64,000 nucleotides of DNA from Streptomyces gobiensis (lineage in GTDB: Bacteria > Actinomycetota > Actinomycetes > Streptomycetales > Streptomycetaceae), in the NCBI RefSeq assembly GCF_021216675.1, contig NZ_CP086120.1, positions 1,240,001 through 1,304,000 on the forward strand, given 5' to 3'. Below the pieces are notes generated by a model. It did no database searches and had not been told where the DNA came from. It worked only from the letters and a program-made list of their open reading frames with translations. A program made the translations under genes and the position numbers. Below, one piece after another: positions 45,943-53,695 of this stretch. Positions within the stretch are counted from its first letter, which is position 1. Each line of letters begins with the position of its first letter.

Positions 45943-46383
45943 ATGAACCGGGATGAAGCTATCGCATTCAACCGTCAAGTGACCGAACGGTTCCGGGCCC
46001 AGCAGGGCCGGGGATCCCTCGGCGATGACCTTCCCTTCAACGCGGACGGTCTGCTCTTACTCACCCACACAGGAGCGAAGACCGGAAAACGCCGGACAAA
46101 CCCGCTGGGCTATCTGGAGCTGGGCGGTGCGGGCAGGCTGTTTGTCGTCGCCTCCTTCATGGGCGCACCCCGGCACCCCGACTGGTACCGCAATGTGGTC
46201 GCCAGCCCCGAGGTGACGGTCGAGCTGGGCGGCCAGACCTTCGAGGCCACGGCCTCCGTGCCGCAGGGGGCGGAGTATGCGGCGCTCTTCCTGGAGGCCG
46301 TGGCGAAGTGGCCGTTCCTCGCCGAGCACCAGGCACGGACTAACCGGGTGATCCCGCTGGTGGAGCTGCGGCGCCACAGCTGA
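45943..46383 (+). CDS. Deazaflavin (F420)-dependent nitroreductase family protein
   Basis: A 146-residue Ddn-type split-barrel protein: FNADGLLLLTHTGAKTGKRRTNPLGYL and HPDWYRNVVASPEVTVELGG are its signature. It would use F420H2 to reduce quinones or nitro compounds. The third Leu in GLLLLT is encoded by TTA (46057-46059), the codon read by the developmental tRNA BldA in Streptomyces, so expression may wait for late growth. Confidence 0.92.
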   Translation: MNRDEAIAFNRQVTERFRAQQGRGSLGDDLPFNADGLLLLTHTGAKTGKRRTNPLGYLELGGAGRLFVVASFMGAPRHPDWYRNVVASPEVTVELGGQTFEATASVPQGAEYAALFLEAVAKWPFLAEHQARTNRVIPLVELRRHS

Positions 46384-46400
46384 ACGGGGCATGCCGCTGT

Positions 46401-47411
46401 TCAGCTGCTGACTCCGCTGCTGCCGCTGCTACTGCCGCCGCCGCTGCCGCCGCTGCCGCCGCTGACCGTCTCGATATTCCGGCGCTTGGCGAGGTGGCTG
46501 AGGAGCAGGCAGTAGAGGGGTACGAACAGCAGCTCCATGACGAGGGCCTGCCAGCTGGCGTGGGCGGCGGTGGTGGGGTCCTCGCCGAGCGCGTCCGTGG
46601 TCACGATGAGCGCGAAGGCCAGCATGTTGTTGACCGAGTGCAGCGCGATCACGGCCTCCAGACCGCCGGTGCGCATGGTCAGCCAGGCCCACCAGACGGC
46701 GGAGTAGACCAGCAGCAGAAAACCGGGGAGCCCGCCGTAGCCGTGGGCGAGGGCGAAGAGCACGGAGCTGATCGCGACGCCCAGCCACGGTGCGCGCAGC
46801 ATGGCGCCGAAGGCCTGAAGCAGCCAGCCACGGAAGACGTACTCCTCGGCGGCGGCCTGGAAGGGCACCAGAGCCCACAGCACCGCCAGGCTGAGCAGTA
46901 CCGTCTGCCAGCCGGGGAATCGGGTGTCCGAGAAGTCGGCCTCGCCCGCCAGGACCGCCCACAGAAGCAGGAGTCCCAGCTGAAGGGCGAGCAGGGGCGT
47001 GATCACCGCGAAGCAGTACCCCAGCCAGCGCAGCCGCAGTCGCCCGGTGACCGAGGACAGTGTGCCGGGCGGGCGGCGCTGGACCCAGCGGGCCGCCAGC
47101 AGCGTGGCGGGGATGGCGGTGGCCAGCAGGAGCAGCGCCAGCGCCTGCTCCGGGAGGGGGGCGTCAAAGATCTCGTCGCCCTGCAGACGGAACGGCTCCG
47201 CGTTCAGGAGCACCGCGGTGATCACGGCGGTGAGGTAGACGGCTGCGCCGAAGGAGGCGGTCAGAAGCAGGAGGACAAGGGTGCCAAGGATTTCCCGGAG
47301 GCAGCCACGGCGTTCATTGCGGGCCTGTTCGGTATAGCCGCTGCCCGGTGGGGCTGTGGTCACGCCCCGGGAGCGGCGGGGCGGCGGGTACGGGGTCGGC
47401 CACTGGCTCAT
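46401..47411 (-). CDS. CPBP family intramembrane glutamic protease
   Basis: A 336-residue polytopic protein: EEYVFRGWLLQAFGA gives the catalytic Glu-Glu and Arg of CPBP/Abi proteases, with HGYGGLPGFLL and HSVNNMLAF the His motifs. About eight helices are seen. The C-terminus ends in a Gly/Ser repeat (GGSGGSGGGSSSGSSG). The substrate is unknown; some members mature peptides or give bacteriocin immunity. Confidence 0.9.
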   Translation of the reverse strand: MSQWPTPYPPPRRSRGVTTAPPGSGYTEQARNERRGCLREILGTLVLLLLTASFGAAVYLTAVITAVLLNAEPFRLQGDEIFDAPLPEQALALLLLATAIPATLLAARWVQRRPPGTLSSVTGRLRLRWLGYCFAVITPLLALQLGLLLLWAVLAGEADFSDTRFPGWQTVLLSLAVLWALVPFQAAAEEYVFRGWLLQAFGAMLRAPWLGVAISSVLFALAHGYGGLPGFLLLVYSAVWWAWLTMRTGGLEAVIALHSVNNMLAFALIVTTDALGEDPTTAAHASWQALVMELLFVPLYCLLLSHLAKRRNIETVSGGSGGSGGGSSSGSSGVSS

Positions 47412-47533
47412 ACGTTTAGTGCATCACCCGTGCGGTACGGCCGCCCAGCCCCCAGCGCGAGTCCCACCCGGGGCGTGCGGATGGTTACGCGGGCGGAAGC
47501 TCACACCCCGGTGCGGCATGAGCTGAGGGCAGC

Positions 47534-47582
47534 GTTGCGCGGGGGAAACAACGGGGATGCGGGCGGGTAACAGCCAGGACGC
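47534..47582. promoter_or_regulatory. GlnR box before the nitrite reductase operon
   Basis: Five G...C pentamers on an 11-base period: GTTGC (47534), GAAAC (47545), GATGC (47556), GTAAC (47567) and GACGC (47578). This matches the GTnAC-n6-GAAAC-n6 form of actinobacterial GlnR sites, which act on nir genes. It ends 13 bases before the flavoprotein ATG. Confidence 0.6.
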
Positions 47583-47594
47583 ACGCTTTCCGGC

Positions 47595-48872
47595 ATGACC
47601 TCGAAAACGCGTGTGGTGGTGATCGGCGGCGGTATGGCCGGGGCCCGGCTGGCGCAGCAGCTCGGCGCCCGCCCGGAGCTGGCGGTCACCGTCATCGGCG
47701 AGGAGCCGCACGCCCCGTACAACCGGGTGCTGCTCGCCGAGGTGCTGGCCGGCAGCTACGCACCCGAGGTGATCGCGCTCCCGGCCCCCGGCCCGGCGGT
47801 GAGCTGGCTGAGCGGGGTCCGTGCGGTCCGTATCGACCGGGGAGACCACCCGGCCGAGCGCCGGATCGTCTGCGATGACGGCGCTCTGGTCCCCTATGAC
47901 GCGCTGGTCCTGGCCACCGGCTCCAACCCGGTGCTGCCGCCGCTGCGCGGCCTCTTCGAGCCCGGCGGGTACGACCTCCCGGAGGGTGTGCACCCCTTCC
48001 GCACCCTGGACGACAGCCAGGCGCTGAGCGCCGCCGCCGGGCCCGGCGTACGGGCCGTGGTCATCGGCGGTGGTCTGCTCGGTGTCTCCGCGGCCCGTGC
48101 GCTGGCCGCCCGCGGCGCCCAGACCGTCCTCGCCCACCAGGGCGAATACCTGATGGAGCGGCAGCTGGACGCCAGCGCGGCCAAGCTGCTGCGGCGGCAT
48201 CTGGCCGGGCTCGGCGTCGAGATCCATACGGAGTGCCGGGTCCGGCGGCTGCGGACGCAGCCGTACGGTCCGGCAGCCACGGACCGCCGGGCCGTACGGT
48301 CGGTCACCATGGCCGACGGCTATGAGCTCGGCACCGATATCGTCGTGCTGGCCTGCGGGGTGCGGCCACGCGTCGGGCTCGCCCAGGCCGCCGGTCTGGA
48401 GGTCGCACGCGGCATCGTCATCGACGACGAACTGCGCACCAGCGACCCGCGGATCTTCGCCATCGGCGACTGCGCCGAGCACGCGGGCACCGTATACGGC
48501 CTGGCGGGCGCCGCCCAGGAGCAGGCCGACGCGCTGGCCCGGCTCCTCAGCGGCCTGGGCGACAGCACGCCCCGCTACACCGGCACCCGTTCCCTCACCC
48601 GGCTCACCCTGGGCGGGCCGGGCCCACTTGACCTCGCCGCGTTCGGGGAGACCGAACCACGGCCGGACGACGATGTCGTCCACCTCGCCAATGCCGCCCG
48701 GGGCGCGTACCGCAAGGTCGTCGTCCGTGGGGACCGGCTCGTCGGCGGCATTCTTCTCGGCGATCTCGGCACTGTCGGCGCGCTCGCCCGTACCTGGGAA
48801 GGCGATGAGCCGCTGCCGGACTCATCGACGAACCCCCTGCTCCACCTGCTCACCAACGATGGAGGCTCCTGA
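47595..48872 (+). CDS. NAD(P)/FAD oxidoreductase of the nitrite reductase operon
   Basis: A 425-residue flavoprotein of the NirB N-terminal type: VVVIGGGMAGARLAQQL, PYNRVLLAEVLAGSY, LVLATGSNPVLPPL, AVVIGGGLLGVSAARAL, IVVLACGVRPRVGLAQAAG and DPRIFAIGDCAEHAG. It lacks the Fe-S and siroheme domains. It could feed electrons to the nitrate reductase at 36387 or to NirB. Its stop and the nirB ATG overlap (TGATG), and a GlnR box precedes it. Confidence 0.9.
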   Translation: MTSKTRVVVIGGGMAGARLAQQLGARPELAVTVIGEEPHAPYNRVLLAEVLAGSYAPEVIALPAPGPAVSWLSGVRAVRIDRGDHPAERRIVCDDGALVPYDALVLATGSNPVLPPLRGLFEPGGYDLPEGVHPFRTLDDSQALSAAAGPGVRAVVIGGGLLGVSAARALAARGAQTVLAHQGEYLMERQLDASAAKLLRRHLAGLGVEIHTECRVRRLRTQPYGPAATDRRAVRSVTMADGYELGTDIVVLACGVRPRVGLAQAAGLEVARGIVIDDELRTSDPRIFAIGDCAEHAGTVYGLAGAAQEQADALARLLSGLGDSTPRYTGTRSLTRLTLGGPGPLDLAAFGETEPRPDDDVVHLANAARGAYRKVVVRGDRLVGGILLGDLGTVGALARTWEGDEPLPDSSTNPLLHLLTNDGGS

Positions 48873-51478
48873 TGTCCAAGGCTGAGAAGCCCGAGCGCAC
48901 GATTGCGCTGATCGGCCATGGAATGGTCGGACAGCGCTTCCTGGAGGCCCTGGCCGCACGCGGAGTCACCGACCGCTGCCGCGTTGTCGTCCTCTGCGAG
49001 GAGCCGCGTCCCGCCTATGACCGCGTGCAGCTGACCTCGTACTTCTCCGGTACGGCCCCCGAAGAGCTCTCCATGGTGGACGAGGGCTTCATGGCGGAGC
49101 ACGGCATCGAACTGCATCTGGGCGACCCGGCCGAGTCGATCGACCGCACGGCGCGGACGGTCACCTCGCGTAAGGGCCTCACCATCGCCTACGACACCCT
49201 GGTGCTCGCCACCGGCTCCTACCCCTTCGTACCGCCTGTCCCCGGCAAGGACAGCGAGGGCTGCTTCGTCTACCGCACCATCGAGGACCTGCTCGCCATC
49301 GAGGCGTACGCGAAGAAGGCGAAGACCGGCGTCGTGGTCGGCGGCGGGCTGCTCGGCCTGGAGGCAGCCGGCGCGCTCAAGGGGCTCGGGGTCGAGGCCC
49401 ATATCGTTGAGTTCAATGACCGGCTGATGGCCATCCAGGTCGACGAGGGCGGCGGCGCCGCGCTGCGCCGCACCATCGAGGACATGGGCCTGAACGTCCA
49501 TACGGGCGTCGCGGGCAAGGAGATCATCACGGGCGCGGACGGTGCCGTGACCGGCATGGCGCTCTCGGACGAGTCCACGATCGACACCGACATGGTGATC
49601 TTCTCCGCCGGAGTGCGCCCGCGTGACCAGCTCGGCCGGGAGTCCGGACTGGAGATCGGCGAGCGCGGCGGCATCGTGATCGATGAGCGCTGCCGCACCA
49701 GCGACCCCGCCGTCTACGCCATCGGCGAGTGCGCCAAGGCCGTGGACGGCATGGTGTACGGGCTCGTCGCGCCCGGCTACGAGATGGCCGAGGTGGCCGT
49801 GACCGCCATCGCGGACGAGGCAGCGGACGCCTCGTTCACCGGCGCCGACACCTCCACCAAGCTCAAGCTCCTCGGCGTCGATGTCGCCTCCTTCGGCGAT
49901 GCGCACGGCACCGCCGACGGCTGTCTGGACGTCGTCTACTCCGATTCCCGCGCGGGCGTCTACAAGAAGCTGGTCGTCGCGGAGGACGGCACCCTCCTGG
50001 GCGGCGTGCTGGTCGGTGACGCGGAGTCGTACGGCATGCTGCGCCCGCTCACCGGCACGGTGCCGCCCGCCGACCCCGAGTCGCTGGTTCTGCCGGCCGG
50101 GGCGGGCGCCCCGGCGGCGCTCGGCCCCTCCGCGCTGCCCGACGAGGCGGTCATCTGCAGCTGCCACAACGTCACCAAGGGCACCATCCGGGGCGCGGTC
50201 AGCGACCACCAGTGCACCACCGTCCCGGAGGTGAAGAAGTGCACCAAGGCGGGCACCGGCTGCGGCAGTTGCGTCAAGGTGCTCGGTCAGCTGGTCAACA
50301 GCGAACTGGAGGCCCAGGGCGTCACCGTCGACAAGGGCCTGTGCGGTTGCTTCTCGCAGACCCGCCAGGAGCTGTACGAGATCGTACTCACCCTGCGGAT
50401 CGCCTCCTACCAGCAGCTCCTGGACAACCACGGCCGGGAGGAGGCCAGGGGAGGCAACGGCTGCGAGATCTGCAAGCCCGCCGTGGCCTCGATCATCGCC
50501 TCCCTCGCCCCGACGATCGGCGCGGACGGCTATGTGCTGGCGGGCGAGCAGGCGACGCTCCAGGACACCAACGACCACTTTCTCGCCAATATCCAGAAGA
50601 ACGGCTCCTACTCGATCGTGCCCAGGGTGCCGGGCGGCGAGATCACCCCGGAAAAGCTCATCGTCATCGGCGAAGTCGCCCGTGACTTCGGCCTCTATAC
50701 GAAGATCACCGGTGGCCAGCGCATCGATATGTTCGGCGCCCGGGTCGAGCAGCTCCCGATGATCTGGGCCCGGCTGGTCGACGCGGGCTTTGAGTCCGGC
50801 CACGCCTACGGCAAGGCGCTGCGTACGGTGAAGTCCTGTGTGGGCCAGACCTGGTGCCGCTACGGTGTACAGGACTCGGTCCGGATGGCCATCGATCTGG
50901 AGCTGCGCTACCGGGGGCTGCGCTCCCCGCACAAGCTCAAGTCGGCCGTCTCCGGCTGCCAGCGCGAGTGTGCGGAGGCACAGAGCAAGGACTTCGGCGT
51001 CATCGCCACCGCGAACGGCTGGAACCTTTACGTCGGCGGCAATGGCGGCGCGACCCCGCGCCACGCGGACCTGCTCGCGCAGGACCTCAGCGACGCGGAG
51101 CTGATCCGGCTGATCGACCGGTTCCTGATGTTCTACATCCGCACCGCGGACCGGCTGGAGCGCACCTCGGTCTGGCTGGAGCGCATCGAAGGCGGCCTGG
51201 ACCATGTACGCGATGTGGTCGTCCATGACTCACTGGGCATCTGCGATGAGCTGGAGGCGCTGATGGCCGCGCATGTGGCCAACTACCGCGACGAGTGGGC
51301 GGAGACCATCAACGACCCGGAGAAGCTGAGCCGCTTTGTCTCCTTCGTCAACGCGCCCGACGCGCCCGACCCCTCGGTGAGCTTCGTTTCCGAACGCGAT
51401 CAGGTCAAGCCCGACCTGACGATTCTGTCCGGCCCGGACATCCCTGTCCGCACTCTCGAAGGGGCGCAGACCCGATGA
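48872..51478 (+). CDS. nirB: Nitrite reductase [NAD(P)H] large subunit
   Basis: An 868-residue NirB: FAD/NAD-binding domain (LIGHGMVGQRFLEAL, VVGGGLLGLEAAGALKGLG), a [2Fe-2S] BFD-like domain (ICSCHNVTKGTI with KKCTKAGTGCGSCVK), and a C-terminal siroheme/[4Fe-4S] domain with CVGQTWCRYGVQDS and SGCQRECAEAQSKDFGV as the cluster Cys. It reduces nitrite to ammonia. Middle gene of the flavoprotein-nirB-nirD operon. Confidence 0.97.
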   Translation: MSKAEKPERTIALIGHGMVGQRFLEALAARGVTDRCRVVVLCEEPRPAYDRVQLTSYFSGTAPEELSMVDEGFMAEHGIELHLGDPAESIDRTARTVTSRKGLTIAYDTLVLATGSYPFVPPVPGKDSEGCFVYRTIEDLLAIEAYAKKAKTGVVVGGGLLGLEAAGALKGLGVEAHIVEFNDRLMAIQVDEGGGAALRRTIEDMGLNVHTGVAGKEIITGADGAVTGMALSDESTIDTDMVIFSAGVRPRDQLGRESGLEIGERGGIVIDERCRTSDPAVYAIGECAKAVDGMVYGLVAPGYEMAEVAVTAIADEAADASFTGADTSTKLKLLGVDVASFGDAHGTADGCLDVVYSDSRAGVYKKLVVAEDGTLLGGVLVGDAESYGMLRPLTGTVPPADPESLVLPAGAGAPAALGPSALPDEAVICSCHNVTKGTIRGAVSDHQCTTVPEVKKCTKAGTGCGSCVKVLGQLVNSELEAQGVTVDKGLCGCFSQTRQELYEIVLTLRIASYQQLLDNHGREEARGGNGCEICKPAVASIIASLAPTIGADGYVLAGEQATLQDTNDHFLANIQKNGSYSIVPRVPGGEITPEKLIVIGEVARDFGLYTKITGGQRIDMFGARVEQLPMIWARLVDAGFESGHAYGKALRTVKSCVGQTWCRYGVQDSVRMAIDLELRYRGLRSPHKLKSAVSGCQRECAEAQSKDFGVIATANGWNLYVGGNGGATPRHADLLAQDLSDAELIRLIDRFLMFYIRTADRLERTSVWLERIEGGLDHVRDVVVHDSLGICDELEALMAAHVANYRDEWAETINDPEKLSRFVSFVNAPDAPDPSVSFVSERDQVKPDLTILSGPDIPVRTLEGAQTR

Positions 51479-51882
51479 CTGACCCGATGACCCTCGCCCC
51501 CGAACGCCCCGAACGTACGACCGGCCAGACCGGCCAGATCGCCCGGACCGGCCAGATTGAAATCCAGGCCGACGGGGGATGGACCGTGGTCTGTGGTCTC
51601 CGCGACCTCATCCCGGGCCGCGGCGTCGCCGCCGTCCTCCCGGACGGCACCCAGGTCGCGGTCTTCCTCGACCGCACCGGCCATACGTATGTGATCGGCA
51701 ACCGCGATCCGTTCACCGGCGCGTATGTTCTCTCCCGCGGCCTGCTGGGGTCCGCGGGCGGCGGCCCGTTCGTGGCCTCGCCGCTGCTGAAGCAGCGCTT
51801 CGACCTGGCCACCGGCCGCTGCCTGGACGACGATTCGGTGTCCGTCCCGGTCTACACGGCCCGTGAGACCCGTAAGAGCTGA
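51475..51882 (+). CDS. nirD: Nitrite reductase small subunit
   Basis: A 135-residue Rieske-fold NirD: GWTVVCGLRDLIPGRGVAAVLPDG, VAVFLDRTGHTYVIGNRDPFTGAYVLSRGL and VASPLLKQRFDLATGRCLDD. Like other NirD proteins it lacks the Cys/His cluster ligands. The N-terminus has a Gln/Thr-rich repeat (TTGQTGQIARTGQ). ATG 51475 overlaps the nirB stop. Confidence 0.95.
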   Translation: MTDPMTLAPERPERTTGQTGQIARTGQIEIQADGGWTVVCGLRDLIPGRGVAAVLPDGTQVAVFLDRTGHTYVIGNRDPFTGAYVLSRGLLGSAGGGPFVASPLLKQRFDLATGRCLDDDSVSVPVYTARETRKS

Positions 51883-51907
51883 AACCCGGCCACCGCCCCA
51901 TCAGGCT

Positions 51908-51964
51908 CGCGCCCGGTGCGTCCCCTGTCCCTGCCCTGACCGAGGAGACGGCGCACCGGGCGCG
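51908..51964 (+). terminator. 13-bp stem after nirD
   Basis: CGCGCCCGGTGCG and CGCACCGGGCGCG pair perfectly across a 31-base loop, 26 bases past the nirD stop. The long loop makes it less certain. Confidence 0.6.
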
Positions 51965-52041
51965 TCTCAGCGCTGGGGGCGGCCATCACCCGGCGCCGGA
52001 CGGTACTTCCCGATCAGTGGCGTCCCGCATACCCTGAGCGC

Positions 52042-52950
52042 ATGGGCTGGACGTCGCGACAAATCCCCGGGCAGAGCGGCCGCACCGCGGTGGTCACCGG
52101 AGCCAACAGCGGGCTCGGCTATGTCACCGCGCGGGAGCTGGCCCGGCATGGCGCGAGCGTGGTGCTCGCCTGCCGCAGTGAGCAGCGCGGCCGGGAGGCC
52201 CACACCCGGCTCCTGGATGAAGTGCCGGAGGCTCACGTGGAGTTGCGTTCACTGGACCTCGCGGACCTGAAGTCGGTACGGGCCTTCGCCGAGGCCCTGC
52301 CAGGTGACCGCCTCGACCTGCTGATCAACAATGCCGGGCTGATGGCGGTGCCGTACGGCAGGACGGCGGACGGTTTCGAAACACAGTTCGGTGTGAATCA
52401 TCTGGGCCACTTCGCACTGACCGGCCTGCTGCTGGAGCGGCTGCTGGCCACCCCCGGGGCACGTGTGGTGACCGTATCGAGCCTGATGCACGCCATGGCC
52501 AATATCGACATCGGCGATCTCAACAGCGAGCGCCGATACCGCCGCTGGCAGGCCTATGCGCGTTCCAAGACCGCGAACCTGCTCTTCGTCCATGAGCTGG
52601 CCCGCCGAGTGGCGGGAAAGGACCTCATCGTGGCCGCCGCGCACCCGGGCTATGCGGCGACCGAATTGCAGACCAAGGGCCCCCGGGTTGCGGGGCGCCG
52701 GACCACCGAGCGGTTCATGCGGCTCGCCAACAGCCTGGTCGCCGCCACCCCCGAGCTGGGCGCCGCCCCCGTTCTCTACGCCGCCACCGCTCCCGGTGTC
52801 CGTTCCGACTCCTTCACCGGGCCTCGGGTGCTGGGCGTCCGGGGCACTCCGGGACCCTCCTGGCGTGCTCCCTGGACCACCGACGATGCGGCGGGTGAGC
52901 AGCTCTGGGAGGCCTCCGAGCGGCTGACCGGGGTCAGCCCGGGCGTCTGA
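52042..52950 (+). CDS. SDR-family NAD(P)-dependent oxidoreductase
   Basis: A 302-residue short-chain dehydrogenase: AVVTGANSGLGYVTARELARHGASVVLACR binds the cofactor, LLINNAGLMAVPYGR follows, and YARSKTANLLFVHEL carries the Tyr-x-x-x-Lys pair, preceded by VVTVSSLMH. This is the retinol dehydrogenase/WWOX-like subgroup; the substrate is unknown. Confidence 0.92.
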   Translation: MGWTSRQIPGQSGRTAVVTGANSGLGYVTARELARHGASVVLACRSEQRGREAHTRLLDEVPEAHVELRSLDLADLKSVRAFAEALPGDRLDLLINNAGLMAVPYGRTADGFETQFGVNHLGHFALTGLLLERLLATPGARVVTVSSLMHAMANIDIGDLNSERRYRRWQAYARSKTANLLFVHELARRVAGKDLIVAAAHPGYAATELQTKGPRVAGRRTTERFMRLANSLVAATPELGAAPVLYAATAPGVRSDSFTGPRVLGVRGTPGPSWRAPWTTDDAAGEQLWEASERLTGVSPGV

Positions 52951-53020
52951 CTCCGCCACCGCTCCGACATACCTCCCTTGGCCTCTTGGCATACCGGTAA
53001 AGTCAGGACAAAATTGATAA

Positions 53021-53686
53021 ATGAACGGCTGGCAGCTGACTCTGCTGATGGTGGGGGTCTGGGTGCTGTCCGGCCTGATCAGCATCACGGTCCTGCTGCT
53101 GCGCCAGGGCTACCGGCATCCACTGTGGTTCGTGTGGGGCATCTTCCTGGGGCCGCTGACCCCAGCCGTCCTGGTCGAACGCATTGAGCACCACCTCCGG
53201 GTCATCGAGATCCCACGCGCGGGAAAGGCGCGCAAGGGGCTGACCGTACTGATCGGGGTCGACGCCTCACCCGGCTCGGTGCACACGGTGGAGACGGCCA
53301 GGGAGCTGCTGGGCCCGCAGACCGGGCGAGCGATTCTGACCTGCGTGGTCGACTACGACACGGCCGACACCCCGACGCGGGGCAAGGCGGGCCGCCGGGT
53401 AGCCAGAGCCCACGACAGTCTGCTGGAGTTCGCTGACCGTCTGGCAGACCTCGATCCGTCCATCGAAGTGGTCGCCGGCCATCCCGCCACCGCCCTCCTC
53501 GACCTTGCCGAACAGGAGCACGCCGATGTCATCGTGGTGGGCCACCATCCCCACCGGATGGGCCACCTGATCTCCGGCCATGTGTGCAAGGAGCTGGTCG
53601 CCCACTCCCCGACGCCCGTGCTGATCGCGGGACTGCCCAAGTCCGGCACGGCAGATGACCAGCGACGGGCAGAACCCGGGGGATGA
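53021..53686 (+). CDS. Universal stress protein with N-terminal membrane segments
   Basis: A 221-residue protein: two N-terminal hydrophobic stretches (LTLLMVGVWVLSGLISITVLLL and HPLWFVWGIFLGPLTPAVLV) precede a UspA domain (LTVLIGVDASPGSVHTVETAREL; GHPATALLDLAEQEHADVIVVGHHPHRMGHLISGHVCKELVAHSPTPVLIA in parts). The ATP-binding GHHxxGHxxSGHV motif is present. It lies nine bases before a P2-type ATPase gene, so the two likely share a transcript and may act on the same cation pool. Confidence 0.88.
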   Translation: MNGWQLTLLMVGVWVLSGLISITVLLLRQGYRHPLWFVWGIFLGPLTPAVLVERIEHHLRVIEIPRAGKARKGLTVLIGVDASPGSVHTVETARELLGPQTGRAILTCVVDYDTADTPTRGKAGRRVARAHDSLLEFADRLADLDPSIEVVAGHPATALLDLAEQEHADVIVVGHHPHRMGHLISGHVCKELVAHSPTPVLIAGLPKSGTADDQRRAEPGG

Positions 53687-53695
53687 GGGGTCGCG

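Noticed and set aside
48575..51226. 883-codon minus-strand frame
   Set aside because: It is antisense to nirB and shows no conserved motif.
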